NCBI RefSeq assembly: GCF_035917975.1
Contig: NZ_CP109130.1
Location: 5,084,001-5,148,000 of the forward strand
DNA: 64,000 nucleotides
Direction: 5' to 3'
From: Streptosporangium sp. NBC_01756
GTDB lineage: Bacteria; Actinomycetota; Actinomycetes; Streptosporangiales; Streptosporangiaceae
The notes beneath the pieces were generated by a model. That model did no database searches. It had not been told where the DNA came from and saw nothing but the letters and a program-made list of their open reading frames with translations. Positions 1-10,510 of this stretch are shown here, one piece after another. Numbering within the stretch: position 1 is the first letter of the stretch; each line of letters opens with the position of its first letter. The translations under genes were made by a program, and so were the position numbers.

Positions 1-22
1 ACGGAGCGGGGAAGAAGGGGGG

Positions 23-36
23 TGGGAGCGCTCCCA
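23..36. promoter_or_regulatory. CebR-type operator, copy 1
   Basis: Perfect 14-bp palindrome TGGGAGCGCTCCCA, the known operator of the cellobiose-responsive LacI-family regulator CebR of actinomycetes. Identical copies precede the GH9 cellulase gene and the cebR-like gene in this window. The closest rightward gene starts 340 bp away, so this copy most likely controls a leftward gene beyond the window edge. Confidence 0.8.
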
Positions 37-153
37 AACAAGATTCTGGAGACAGTCCTCAGGATGTCAATGGCATGTGTTCCGCGTTACGTCCAGGTTT
101 CGCTGGACATGACGTCAGGCTGCTGCGATCCGCCCGGATGAATTCTCCGATTG

Positions 154-164
154 TGAAAGTTTCA
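154..164. promoter_or_regulatory. TGAAAGTTTCA palindrome
   Basis: Odd-centred perfect palindrome TGAAA-G-TTTCA. A longer version (CGTGAAAGTTTCACG) occurs at 4100-4114. Both lie in an intergenic region that also has a CebR box. GAAA-N-TTTC motifs are known upstream of actinomycete hemicellulase genes, so this may be a second sugar-responsive operator. That role is inferred. Confidence 0.4.
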
Positions 165-379
165 AATTTCCGGTACCCACGGGGCCGGATGTTCGCGTCC
201 TGCGCGCCTCTTCGGAGTGCGGTGCGCCCCGGCCGCCGGGTGGCCGCCGATCGGAGCCGGGGCGGAGAAAGATCAAGGTGTTTCCGGCGGCGCCGCCGCC
301 GCAGGGCCTCATTGGGAGTGTGATATATCCCGCTGCGAATAGGGGTGACTGGTTTGCTGGGTGGGTAGAGGCTGGAGCC

Positions 380-595
380 ATGAACAGAGCCGACCCGAGA
401 AACCTGAGCGTGCGAGATCTGCGCGATGAGCTGAACCAGCTCGAGGAGACCTGGTTGGAGACCATCCTGAGCGGTTCGGAGGATGCCCTCGACAACCACG
501 CGTCGCGGACACATGAGCTGGAGGAAGAGGTTGACCGCCGTCAACGCGGCGACGACGGCCCCCCGCCGGCCCCGGAGGAGACGGCCCGCCCCTGA
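380..595 (+). CDS. small DUF6158-like protein
   Basis: A 71-residue acidic, helical protein with no signal peptide or membrane segment. The core around LRDELNQLEETW and the following Glu/Arg-rich helix resemble the small actinobacterial DUF6158 family, which has no known function; this recognition is from memory. The ATG at 380 is preferred over an upstream in-frame ATG at 278 because GAGG/GGAG purine runs lie 3-10 nt before it and the extra N-terminus looks non-coding. It stands alone before a repeat tract and a strong hairpin. Confidence 0.6.
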   Translation: MNRADPRNLSVRDLRDELNQLEETWLETILSGSEDALDNHASRTHELEEEVDRRQRGDDGPPPAPEETARP

Positions 596-690
596 AGGCG
601 CGGGATCGCACGTCCATCCCGAAAGCGGGGGATCGCACGCCCATTCCGAAGGCGCGGGAGAGCCGGAGAGCCCGGTCCCGTCGCGCCCGC

Positions 691-776
691 CCGGTGAGCG
701 GCCGGCCTGATGAGCGGCCGGTTTGATGGGCGGCCGGTCCGGTGAGCGGCCGTCCCGGTGAGCAGCCGGTTGACGG
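691..776. repeat. GC-rich short tandem repeat
   Basis: About five imperfect copies of a 16-17 bp unit with the core GGTGAGCGGCCGG lie between the small DUF6158-like gene and the hairpin at 889. Just before them (598-662) is a two-copy repeat with the core GGGATCGCACG. No gene is supported between 596 and 1018. Confidence 0.6.
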
Positions 777-888
777 TGTCGCTTGAGGACCTCCGGCCGG
801 GATCGGAGGTCCCTGGACGGAAAAAGGCCCACTTCGCGAGCAGGCCGGGCGCCCGGGGCGCACGCGGACCAGCCGATGTCCCGTCGGA

Positions 889-922
889 GCGGGGCCCGTC
901 TGAACACACAGACGGGCCCCGC
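889..922. terminator. bidirectional hairpin terminator
   Basis: Perfect 14-bp GC-rich stem with a 6-nt loop (AACACA) between a rightward gene and the 3' end of a leftward gene. There is no T-tract, as is common in high-GC actinomycetes. It probably serves both transcripts. Confidence 0.7.
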
Positions 923-1018
923 GAGCCGTCAGGCGGCCGGTGCCGATGTCGTGGGCGGGTGATCCGGTGTGGTGCCCTCCAGGGTCACCTGTCTGCGTTC
1001 ACCGTCCCCGTCCACGGG

Positions 1019-1873
1019 TCACAGCCATTGGTACGAGTGATCCTTCGCGTGCTCCGAGCGCTGCCTGTCCGTGCGTTCCGTGGTGGGCCTGCTCTCGCGC
1101 TCCGCGTCGTGCCTGGCGACGCCGCGCGGAGCACGACGGATGGTCTCCACGGCGCCGCCCGTCTCCGCCTGCTCCGGCCTGGACCTGGTGATCCTGACCG
1201 GCCGCGAACCGTCGTGCTTCCTCGAGAGCCTGTTCTGGCCTTCCTCTTGGCGCTCCCGGCCTCTGCTGTTCGACTCTTGGCGCTCCCGGCCCCTGCTGTC
1301 CGACTCCTGGTGCTCCCTGCCCCTGTTGTTCCCGGTCCTCGCGGGGCAGAGACCGCCGGCGCCGATCCGCTGGGTCAGCAGTGCCGAGACGCTGGGCCTC
1401 AGCCGGTTGGTGCCCGGATATCTGGCGACGATCTGGTGCACACCCTTGGAGAGGGTGGGGGCGGCCAGCGCCGCGTGGCCGGCGGCGTCGAGCCGGTCCC
1501 TGCCCAGCCTCCCCTGGTCGGTGGCGAATCCGACCGTGCCGGTGGGAGTGGTCCGTCCTGAGGAGGTGACCGCCGCGAAGAAGATGACCGGACCCACCTG
1601 CCCCATGTCGCACGACGAGGTCAGTGTCGTTGTGGTCGTCTCATGCGGGATCCCGCGATCGGACCGGGGGACGGTGCCCGCGACCAGAGTCCCGGCCGGG
1701 GCCGTGGAGTGCGCCGCCGTGCCGAGCGCCGCCGGCGTCGATGCCGCTGCGCTCGCGATCTGTGGTGCCGTGACGATGCCCCCCGTCGCAACCGTGGCGA
1801 TGAGTCCTCCCACCAGCCAGGAACGGGCGATGTTTCGCGACACGATATGAGAATGACTGGCTTTTATCATCAA
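1019..1873 (-). CDS. secreted protein with an Ig-like domain and a charged repeat tail
   Basis: 284 residues. An N-terminal signal peptide of about 40 residues has a hydrophobic core (WLVGGLIATVATGGIV) and an Ala-rich end. Residues 95-170 look like a bacterial Ig-like (Big_3 type) fold, with a TPTGTVGF strand and an ARYPGT strand. From about residue 180 the chain becomes a highly charged tail with near-perfect copies of RGRERQES(D/N)S. The tail is probably disordered and may bind wall polymer or substrate. The start has a GAGGGA ribosome site about 8 nt upstream. It lies 3' of the GH5 cellulase gene on the same strand; an accessory role at the cell surface is an inference only. Confidence 0.55.
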   Translation of the reverse strand: MMIKASHSHIVSRNIARSWLVGGLIATVATGGIVTAPQIASAAASTPAALGTAAHSTAPAGTLVAGTVPRSDRGIPHETTTTTLTSSCDMGQVGPVIFFAAVTSSGRTTPTGTVGFATDQGRLGRDRLDAAGHAALAAPTLSKGVHQIVARYPGTNRLRPSVSALLTQRIGAGGLCPARTGNNRGREHQESDSRGRERQESNSRGRERQEEGQNRLSRKHDGSRPVRITRSRPEQAETGGAVETIRRAPRGVARHDAERESRPTTERTDRQRSEHAKDHSYQWL

Positions 1874-2218
1874 GCTGTCCCTCTTCTTCTGGTGCTACTC
1901 CGTTCTGGCGCATTGCCGATGATGCGCCATTATCGCTGAGTCTACTGATCGGCGGAGGCGCCATTGCCGTACGACATGCGGGGCATTTAATTTGGCCGTC
2001 CATGTCAAGAAATAAAGGTAATACGGCTCTGCTGTCGAATAAGTGTGGTCGTTTTCTGAACGCTTCCGGGCCGGAGGCGCGCCATGCCACGGGGGCCCGG
2101 AACCACCCGTACGGCGCCGCGCTTCCGTCCCCGTCCTCGCCCCCGTCGACGCGACGAGGGCGCGCCGCATGCGGCACGCCCTCGGTAGGAGTCGGCGGAC
2201 GGACTGGCCCGCCGTGGG

Positions 2219-2324
2219 ACCCGGCTCGGGACCAGGTCCGGAGACCCGGTCCGGGACCCGGTCCGGGACCAGGTCCGGAGACCCGGTCCGGGACCGGTGC
2301 CGGAGACCCGGCTCGGAACCGGGG

Positions 2325-2325
<1 letters not shown>
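2219..2325. repeat. GGTCCGGGACC-type tandem repeats after the GH5 gene
   Basis: Seven or more imperfect 11-12 bp units related to GACCCGGTCCGG abut the stop codon of the GH5 gene. Self-complementary units such as GGTCCGGGACC can fold, so the tract may work as a terminator. The rest of 1874-2218 holds the presumed promoter of the leftward Ig-like gene, in an unusually AT-rich stretch at 1985-2045. Confidence 0.55.
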
Positions 2326-4013
<1,688 letters not shown>

Positions 4014-4099
4014 TCAACCACGCGCCGGGGCGTTCCACGCCTCCAGGGAGGAGAGACGCCCGCTAGCTCGGTCTTGTACGGTTTGCGCACTTCTCGTTT

Positions 4100-4114
4100 C
4101 GTGAAAGTTTCACG
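4100..4114. promoter_or_regulatory. CGTGAAAGTTTCACG palindrome
   Basis: Perfect 15-bp odd palindrome in the GH5-GH9 divergent region, 186 bp from the GH5 start and 159 bp from the GH9 start. It shares its core with the palindrome at 154-164. It is a candidate operator for a regulator other than CebR. Confidence 0.45.
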
Positions 4115-4236
4115 GCTCTCACAGCCGTCCGGCGGCCTGGGAAAGGGAGATTTCCCACGTCGCGCTCCCGTGCTCCGGTCGGGCGGAGAGCGGAACCCGG
4201 GGACCGTCCTTGCGCATTCCCTCGCGGTCACGAATA

Positions 4237-4250
4237 TGGGAGCGCTCCCA
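4237..4250. promoter_or_regulatory. CebR-type operator, copy 2 (GH9 promoter)
   Basis: Perfect TGGGAGCGCTCCCA centred about 29 bp upstream of the GH9 ATG, a position that would overlap the promoter or initial transcribed region. It may also affect the divergent GH5 gene. CebR family members are displaced by cellobiose or cello-oligosaccharides (family knowledge). Confidence 0.85.
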
Positions 4251-4272
4251 CATTCCCCCCGGAAGGACCAGC

Positions 4273-6978
4273 ATGAGACTCAACCGGCGTGATCATCGCC
4301 GCTGGCGAAAAGTCGCGGCGACCACGGCCACCGCGTTGCTCGGCGCGGGCCTGGCCGTCTCTCCCGGCCTGACCGGCACGGCCGCCGCGGCGGGCTCGAC
4401 CGTCAAGGTCAACCAGGTCGCCTACGTCCCCGGCGTGCCCAAGCAGGCGACCGTGGTCACCTCGGCGGGCACCCAGCAGACCTGGACGTTGAAGAACTCC
4501 GCGGGCGCCGCGGTCGCCACCGGCCAGACCACGGTCAAGGGCGCCGACGCGCTGTCCGGCGACACCGTCCACACCGCCGACTTCTCCTCCTACGACACCG
4601 CCGGGACCGGCTACACGCTGTCGGTCGGCGGCGAGACCAGCTATCCCTTCGACATCTCCGCCGACCCGCTCAAGAAGCTCCGCTACGACGCGCTGGCCTT
4701 CTACTACCATCAGCGCAGCGGCATCCCGATCGAGGCCCAGCACGTCGGCTCGGCCTACGCCCGCCCCGCCGGTCACCTCAACGTCTCGCCCAACCAGGGC
4801 GACAACAACGTGCCGTGCCGTACGAGCTGCGGCTACACCCTCGACGTGCGCGGCGGCTGGTACGACGCGGGCGACCACGGCAAGTACGTGGTCAACGGGG
4901 GCATCTCCGCCTGGCAGCTGCTCGACGAATACGAGCGGGCCGTCTCCTTCGGCGACAAGGCGGCCCTGGGCGACGGCAGACTGAACATCCCGGAGAAGTC
5001 CAACGGCGTGCCCGACATCCTGGACGAGGCCCGCTGGGAGGTCGACTTCCTGCTCAAGATGCAGGCGCCCGGCGGCCTGGTCCACCACAAGGTGGCCGAC
5101 GCCGCCTGGACCGGTCTGCCGACCATCCCGCACCAGGACTCCCAGCCCCGCCAGCTGGCCCCGGTCAGCACCGCGGCCACGCTCAACACCGCTGCGGTGG
5201 CCGCCCAGTGCGCCCGGCTGTGGAAGACGATCGACGCCGCCTTCGCCGACCGCTGCCTCACCGCTGCGGAGAAGGCCTACACCGCGGCCAAGGCCAACCC
5301 GGCCCTCTACGCCCCCGCCTCCGACGGCACCGGCTCCGGCCCCTACAACGACAACAAGGTCACCGACGAGTTCTACTGGGCCGCGGCCGAGCTCTACCTC
5401 ACCACCGGCAAGTCCGCCTACCGCTCCGACCTGACCGGCTCGCCCCTGTACCGGGGAGCCGGCCTCAGCACACGCGGCTTCGACTGGGCCGAGGTCGGCG
5501 CGCTCGGCGACATCAGCCTCGCCGTGGTCCCCAGCGACCTGCCGGCCGCCGACATCGCGGCCACCCGATCGAAGATCGCGAGTACGGCCGACGGCCTCCT
5601 CACCCAGATGGCCGGGCAGGGCTACCCGGCGCCCTTCGTGTCCACCGACGGCGCCTACTACTGGGGCTCCAACGGGATCATCGGCAACAACGGCGTCCTG
5701 CTCGCCCTGGCCCACGACTTCACCGGCCAGGCGAAGTACCGCAACGGCGTCTACGCCGTGATGGACTACTTCCTGGGCCGCAACCCGCTCAACCAGTCCT
5801 ACGTCTCCGGGTACGGCGAGCAGGCCATGCGCAACGCCCACCACCGCTTCTGGGCCAACCAGCTCGACGGCTCACTGCCGATCACACCGCCCGGCGTGCT
5901 CTCCGGCGGGCCGAACAGCCACCTGGACGATCCGACCGCGGCCGCTCGGCTCAGCGGGTGCAAGCCCCAGAAGTGCTACCTCGACGACATCAACGCCTAC
6001 TCGGTGAACGAGGTCACGGTCAACTGGAACGCCCCGCTGGCCTGGCTGGCCAACTGGGCGGCCGAGAAGTCCGGGAGCGCCCCGCCCGCCGACACCACCC
6101 CGCCGACCGTGCCCGGCAAGCCGGCGGCCTCGGCGGTCACCTCGACCGGCGTCACCCTCACCTGGACGGCCTCGGCGGACCAGGAGAGCGGCGTGGCCGG
6201 CTACGACGTCTACCGAGGCAGTACGAAGATCGCTTCGACGACGGCCGGGACCTACCAGGTGACCGGTCTGACCCCCGAGACCTCCTACACCTTCTCGGTG
6301 GTGGCCAGGAACGGCGCCGGGCTGGCCTCGGAGCGCTCAGCCGGTACTGAGGTGACCACCTCCGGGACTCCGGCGGACACCCCGCCCACCGCTCCCGGCA
6401 CCCCGCAGGCGAGCGGGGTGACCACCACCGGTCTGAAGCTGACCTGGACCGCCGCCACCGATGACCAGGGGGTGGCCGGCTACGACGTCTACCAGGGCAG
6501 TACGAAGATCGCCTCGACGACGGCCGCGACCTACCAGGTGACCGGTCTGACCCCCGACACCTCCTACACCTTCTCGGTCGAGGCCCGGGACACCGCGGGG
6601 CAGACCTCGCCGCGGTCGGGGAGCGTCACGGTCCGGACGGAGGCCGGGAGCCAGACCGGGACCTGCAAGGTCACCTACGCGGCCAATTCCTGGGGCAACG
6701 GGATGTCGGTCAACGTCTCGCTGACCAACACCGGCACCTCGGCCGTCTCCGGCTGGACGCTGAAGTGGGCCTTCGGCGACCCCGGCCAGAAGATCACTCA
6801 GTTCTGGTCGGCCGAGGTGGTCCAGAGCGGAACCGACGTGACCGCCAGGAACCTCGCCTGGAACGGGAACCTGGCTCCGGGCCAGTCGACGAACTTCGGC
6901 TTCAACGGCACCCACAACGGGGCCAACCCGTCGCCGGCGGCCTTCACCGTCAACGGCTCGGCCTGCGTCCCGGGCTGA
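4273..6978 (+). CDS. secreted GH9 cellulase with CelD_N, two Fn3 and CBM2 domains
   Basis: 901 residues, a modular extracellular cellulase. Order: signal peptide (1-40), N-terminal Ig-like CelD_N domain (about 43-128), GH9 catalytic domain (about 133-600), two fibronectin type III domains (about 610-695 and 705-785), and a C-terminal CBM2 (about 796-901). Catalytic features visible are GGWYDAGDHGKY with Asp198 and Asp201, an NAHHRF motif, and general acid Glu580 in VNEVTVNWN. The two Fn3 domains are nearly identical over long stretches (shared GYDVY and YQVTGLTP), so they arose by recent duplication. ATG 4273 follows GGAAGG at a 6-nt distance; an upstream in-frame ATG would start inside the promoter. 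The CelD_N-GH9 layout suggests an endo- or processive cellulase. Confidence 0.93.
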   Translation: MRLNRRDHRRWRKVAATTATALLGAGLAVSPGLTGTAAAAGSTVKVNQVAYVPGVPKQATVVTSAGTQQTWTLKNSAGAAVATGQTTVKGADALSGDTVHTADFSSYDTAGTGYTLSVGGETSYPFDISADPLKKLRYDALAFYYHQRSGIPIEAQHVGSAYARPAGHLNVSPNQGDNNVPCRTSCGYTLDVRGGWYDAGDHGKYVVNGGISAWQLLDEYERAVSFGDKAALGDGRLNIPEKSNGVPDILDEARWEVDFLLKMQAPGGLVHHKVADAAWTGLPTIPHQDSQPRQLAPVSTAATLNTAAVAAQCARLWKTIDAAFADRCLTAAEKAYTAAKANPALYAPASDGTGSGPYNDNKVTDEFYWAAAELYLTTGKSAYRSDLTGSPLYRGAGLSTRGFDWAEVGALGDISLAVVPSDLPAADIAATRSKIASTADGLLTQMAGQGYPAPFVSTDGAYYWGSNGIIGNNGVLLALAHDFTGQAKYRNGVYAVMDYFLGRNPLNQSYVSGYGEQAMRNAHHRFWANQLDGSLPITPPGVLSGGPNSHLDDPTAAARLSGCKPQKCYLDDINAYSVNEVTVNWNAPLAWLANWAAEKSGSAPPADTTPPTVPGKPAASAVTSTGVTLTWTASADQESGVAGYDVYRGSTKIASTTAGTYQVTGLTPETSYTFSVVARNGAGLASERSAGTEVTTSGTPADTPPTAPGTPQASGVTTTGLKLTWTAATDDQGVAGYDVYQGSTKIASTTAATYQVTGLTPDTSYTFSVEARDTAGQTSPRSGSVTVRTEAGSQTGTCKVTYAANSWGNGMSVNVSLTNTGTSAVSGWTLKWAFGDPGQKITQFWSAEVVQSGTDVTARNLAWNGNLAPGQSTNFGFNGTHNGANPSPAAFTVNGSACVPG

Positions 6979-7088
6979 TCCACCCAAGAGGCTCGGCCCG
7001 TACCCCGGGCTGACCAAGAGGCTCGGCCCGCACTCCGGGCTGACCCACGGGAGGCGGCGGTCGCCGGAATCCGGCGACCGCCGCCTCC
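6979..7088. terminator. direct repeat followed by a strong bidirectional terminator
   Basis: After the GH9 stop there is a two-copy direct repeat with the core CCAAGAGGCTCGGCCCG. Then at 7050-7088 comes a perfect 18-bp stem closed by a 3-nt loop (AAT). It separates converging genes (GH9 rightward, kinase leftward) and would terminate both. Confidence 0.8.
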
Positions 7089-7115
7089 GCGCTGTCCGGC
7101 GTCCGACCGGTCCGT

Positions 7116-8600
7116 TCATCCGGTGAGCGCGACCGCCACGAGCCTGAGCTGCGACTCCAGCACCTGGCGGAAGTCGTCGGACAGCGTGCCCTCCCGGTGC
7201 CGATCGGCGATCTTCCCTCGGATCGGGGTGAGGTCGCGGGAGCAGCAGACGCTGCCGGCCAGCACCTGCCGCAGGTCCAGTGCCACGTCGGGACGGATCC
7301 AGCCCGCGCTCGCCCCCTCGGCCAGCAGCGCGTTGAAACGCCGCACGCTCTGGCCGAGGCTCGGCACCGACGACCGGACCGTCTTCGCCCGGGGAGGGGC
7401 GGTCGGGGCGTTCTCCGTCCGGACGGTCCGTGGCTCGGGCAGCTCGTGCCCGCCTCCGATGGACGTACGCGATGGAGGACTCCCGGTGGGGCCGGGAGCC
7501 GTGCTTGACACGGTCGCCGGGGCACTGTGCAGGGGGATGGCGGGTACGGTCGCCCGCACCGTACCGGATGCGCCGGGCAGAGACGTGCCGACGACGGCCG
7601 AAGGGGTGGCGGGCCCGGCCCGCCGCCCCTGGGCGGTGCCGGAACCCGGCCGCGGGTCCGCGCCGACGGCGAGCTGGTTCCAGGTGAGAGCCCCCAGGAC
7701 CAGCACCGCGACCGCGGTCACCGTCCAGCGCAGAAGGAGGGTTCCTCCGGTTCCGGAGGCTCCGGTCAGCGCCGCGGTGAGGCCGTCCGCCACGTCCTGC
7801 GCCTTCGGCCGCGCCCCCGGTTCCTGCGACAGGCAGCTCCGGCAGAGCGCGGCCACCGCGGGGGGCAGCCCCGGGGCGCAGACGGTGGGCGGAGGCCCCA
7901 GCCGCCGGACGTTCTCGATCTCCTCCCAGGTCCGTTCCGGGTACGGCGTGCCACCGGTGAGCATCTCGAAGAGCAGCACCCCGAGTGCGTAGACGTCGCT
8001 CGCCGGGTCGGCGGTCACGCCGGTGAGCCGCTCGGGCGCGAGGTAGGGGGGCGTGCCGTAGTCGGAGACGTGGTCCTCGCCGTCCTCCCCGATGAACGCC
8101 GCGATGCCGAAGTCGAGCAGCTTGGCGCCGGTCGCGGTCAGCAGCACGTTCTCGGCGGTGACGTCCCGGTGGACGATGCCCCGCTCGTGGGCGGCGGCCA
8201 GCACGTTGGCCAGCCGGGCGGCGATCAGTGCCGCGTCCGCCCAGGGCAGCGGCCCCTCGGAGATCCGGTCGGACAGCGGGCGCCCCTCCAGCAGGCGCAT
8301 GACCACGTAGGCGGCGAGGCGGCCGTAGGAGGTCACGGCCTCCCCGTAGTCGTACACCTCGATCGCGTCGGGATGGATGAGCCGTGCGGTGGCGCGGGCC
8401 TCACGGCGGATGAGTTCGCGGCCTCCCCGGTCGGCGCCGATCTCGCCGTCCAGCAGCTTGACCGCGACCATCCGCTGCAGCGACTGGTCGAAGGCCCGCC
8501 AGATGACGCTCATGCCTCCCCACGCGATCGGTTCCAGCAACAGGTATCGGCGGGTGAGCACGTCACCCGCGCGGAGTCCGCCGTGCTCAGGCGGACTCAC
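7116..8600 (-). CDS. membrane Ser/Thr protein kinase coupled to the CebR-type gene
   Basis: 494 residues, PknB-type (Hanks) kinase. Glycine loop near 27-33, ATP-binding Lys48, catalytic loop HRD at 144-146, DFG at 163-165, APE at 188-190. The catalytic-loop Lys of most Ser/Thr kinases is Thr148 here (HRDVTAEN), a variant also seen in other actinomycete kinases. One transmembrane helix (about 287-307) is followed by a Pro/Ser/Thr-rich stretch and a small helical domain (about 415-494) with a CysCys pair, probably outside the cell and possibly a sensor. The GTG start overlaps the upstream lacI-type gene by 14 bp, so translation is probably coupled. The genomic link suggests it reports to cellulose regulation; this is not proven. 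Confidence 0.9.
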   Translation of the reverse strand: MSPPEHGGLRAGDVLTRRYLLLEPIAWGGMSVIWRAFDQSLQRMVAVKLLDGEIGADRGGRELIRREARATARLIHPDAIEVYDYGEAVTSYGRLAAYVVMRLLEGRPLSDRISEGPLPWADAALIAARLANVLAAAHERGIVHRDVTAENVLLTATGAKLLDFGIAAFIGEDGEDHVSDYGTPPYLAPERLTGVTADPASDVYALGVLLFEMLTGGTPYPERTWEEIENVRRLGPPPTVCAPGLPPAVAALCRSCLSQEPGARPKAQDVADGLTAALTGASGTGGTLLLRWTVTAVAVLVLGALTWNQLAVGADPRPGSGTAQGRRAGPATPSAVVGTSLPGASGTVRATVPAIPLHSAPATVSSTAPGPTGSPPSRTSIGGGHELPEPRTVRTENAPTAPPRAKTVRSSVPSLGQSVRRFNALLAEGASAGWIRPDVALDLRQVLAGSVCCSRDLTPIRGKIADRHREGTLSDDFRQVLESQLRLVAVALTG

Positions 8601-9591
8601 GGACCACCAGCTCAGTGGGGAGCATCGGATTGTTCCTCGGCAGGTCGGAAGAGGTCATCGAGAGCAGGAGCAACCGGGTGGCCAATGCGGCGAACTCCTC
8701 CACGGGCTGGCGGACGGTGGTGAGCGTGGGAGAGGTCCGCCGGGCGACGGGTGCGTCGTCGAAGCCGATCACGGCCACGTCGTCCGGCACCCGGCGGCTG
8801 GTGCGGCGCAGGGTCTGCACGGCCGCCGCGGCCATCACGTCGGAGGCGGCGAACACGGCGTCCACGTGCGGCATACGGCGCAGCAGCCACTGCATGCCGT
8901 GCACTCCCGAGGAGTGGGTGAAGTCGCCGTAGGCCACCGGCACGCCGGTCATCCCGGCCAGGTTGAGCGTCTGGACGAAGCCGTCGAGCCGGTCCCGCGC
9001 CGCGGGCAGCCCGGGTGGTCCCGCGATGACGCCGATGGCCCGCCGGCCGCCGAGGAGGAAGTGCTCGGCGGCCTGCCTGCCGCCGTCGCGGTTGTCCATG
9101 TCGATGTGCGGGAGGTCGATGCCGTCCGGCGGTCGGCCCGCGCACCGTACGGGAATGCCGGACGCGGCCAGGGTCACCGCGAGCGGATGCCGGTCCCGCG
9201 CGCTGATCAGCAGGACGCCGTCGACTCCTCCGGCGACGAGCGGTGGTGTGGCGATGGTGGACGTGGCGGCGGTGGCCGTCATCACGGCGAGTGGCACGCC
9301 GTGACCGGTGAGCACCTCCTCCGCCGCAGTGATCATCCTTGCGTAGAAGGGTTCGGTGAACAGCCGGTGCGCGGGCTCGCAGACCACGATGGCCACGACC
9401 TGATCGGATCGGCGTCCGGTCCCGCCGCGGGGCGCGCGATGCCGTACATAACCGAGACGCGAGATCGCGTCATGCACCTGTCTGCGGGTCGAGGTACTGA
9501 CCCTGACTGAACCGGTGATTACCCGGGATGCGGTGGCAGGAGAAACTCCTGCCTCTGCCGCGACCTGGGCAAGTGTGGGTAGATCAGACAT
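8587..9591 (-). CDS. cebR: LacI-family repressor of cellulose genes, CebR type
   Basis: 334 residues. A LacI N-terminal helix-turn-helix (residues 4-52, with VSPATASRVITG) is followed by a type I periplasmic-binding-like sensor domain (about 60-330) ending in VIGFDDAPVARRTSPTLTTVRQP, typical of the family. The ATG at 9591 has GGAGG 5 nt upstream; a longer in-frame start (9648) would span the operator and is rejected. A perfect CebR box lies 31 bp before the start, indicating autoregulation, and the same box precedes the GH9 cellulase gene. Cello-oligosaccharide is the expected inducer from family knowledge. No cellobiose ABC transporter genes, the usual CebR neighbours, are in view. Confidence 0.85.
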   Translation of the reverse strand: MSDLPTLAQVAAEAGVSPATASRVITGSVRVSTSTRRQVHDAISRLGYVRHRAPRGGTGRRSDQVVAIVVCEPAHRLFTEPFYARMITAAEEVLTGHGVPLAVMTATAATSTIATPPLVAGGVDGVLLISARDRHPLAVTLAASGIPVRCAGRPPDGIDLPHIDMDNRDGGRQAAEHFLLGGRRAIGVIAGPPGLPAARDRLDGFVQTLNLAGMTGVPVAYGDFTHSSGVHGMQWLLRRMPHVDAVFAASDVMAAAAVQTLRRTSRRVPDDVAVIGFDDAPVARRTSPTLTTVRQPVEEFAALATRLLLLSMTSSDLPRNNPMLPTELVVRESA

Positions 9592-9621
9592 AACTTCCTC
9601 CACACCAAGATTCCGCACAGG

Positions 9622-9635
9622 TGGGAGCGCTCCCA
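9622..9635. promoter_or_regulatory. CebR-type operator, copy 3 (autoregulatory)
   Basis: Perfect TGGGAGCGCTCCCA, 31 bp before the cebR-like start. A TTTCGAAA palindrome lies at 9651-9658. The remainder of 9592-9931 (340 bp) shows no gene; it is relatively AT-rich up to about 9760 and then ordinary GC-rich spacer. Confidence 0.85.
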
Positions 9636-9931
9636 GTGAACGTAGCATTGTTTCGAAAGTGTCAAAAGATGTTTCCGGAAAATCACTACACGTATGTCAA
9701 ATTCACCTGACATTTCAGTCAGGGATGACGACGGACATGGTGTCCGAATCGGACTAATGGCTATCTCAGTAGGGGAGTTCCGGTCATCCGGGACCGGGGA
9801 GAGATCAAGAGCGCTCAGCGGCCCTTGACATGCCCGGGTCCGAGGAGGCGGAGTGTCACGCACTCCCCGGACGGGGCGGGCCTGTCCGCGCGCACCGCCG
9901 GGAGCGTCGGGCGCGGGACAGGATCATCGGC

Positions 9932-10270
9932 TCACCAAGGGCCGTAGGGGCCCTGGTTCCCGCCCTTGCCGACCTCGCTGACGGCCGGCTTCACGTCCGC
10001 CAGGTAGATGCCGGCGGCGATGACGGAGGCGATGGCGAAGAGGTTGAGCTGGCCCATCCCGATCCCGAAGTAGCCCACCGCCGTGGTGAAGGAGAACAGC
10101 GCGGCCAGTCCCAGGATGATCAGCCAGAGCTTCTTGCTCTGCTTGCCGGTGATCGCGAACGCGCGCGCCGGAGTCCGTACGGCGTGGAAGAGGGCCCACG
10201 CCGACATGATGAACGCGGCGATCGACAGGATCCAGAAGATCAGATCCAGGACACCGTGGATCTCAAGCAT
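9932..10270 (-). CDS. DUF2516 membrane protein
   Basis: 112 residues with three hydrophobic helices (about 6-28, 47-66 and 72-92) and a short Gly/Pro-rich tail. It matches the actinobacterial DUF2516 family (like mycobacterial Rv0476), function unknown. GGAGAG lies 4-5 nt before the ATG. In mycobacteria this gene directly follows the XRE regulator and hbhA; here those two genes are at 12.9-13.9 kb on the same strand, so the conserved group has been split by about 2.6 kb of other DNA. Confidence 0.75.
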   Translation of the reverse strand: MLEIHGVLDLIFWILSIAAFIMSAWALFHAVRTPARAFAITGKQSKKLWLIILGLAALFSFTTAVGYFGIGMGQLNLFAIASVIAAGIYLADVKPAVSEVGKGGNQGPYGPW

Positions 10271-10510
10271 CGTCTCTCCAAAACGCTCGCCTCGCTGGTG
10301 TATCTGTCAGCCTAATGCCGAAAGCCACCCCCGCGTCGTCCCCGGACGCGTGCGCGTCCGTCATAAGGACGGCATCCGGCGCCCCGGCTCCGCCGCGGGC
10401 GCGAGGACGGCCGCCCGGAACGAAGGCCCGCGTGTCATGGCGCGGGGGGCGGACGGGACCGGTGCCCCCATTCCAGAAATCCGATCATGGAATTCTGCGA
10501 CCATGCCGAT

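Noticed and set aside
4228..5844. 538-codon minus-strand open frame
   Set aside because: Antisense to the GH9 catalytic domain; no domain is recognisable.
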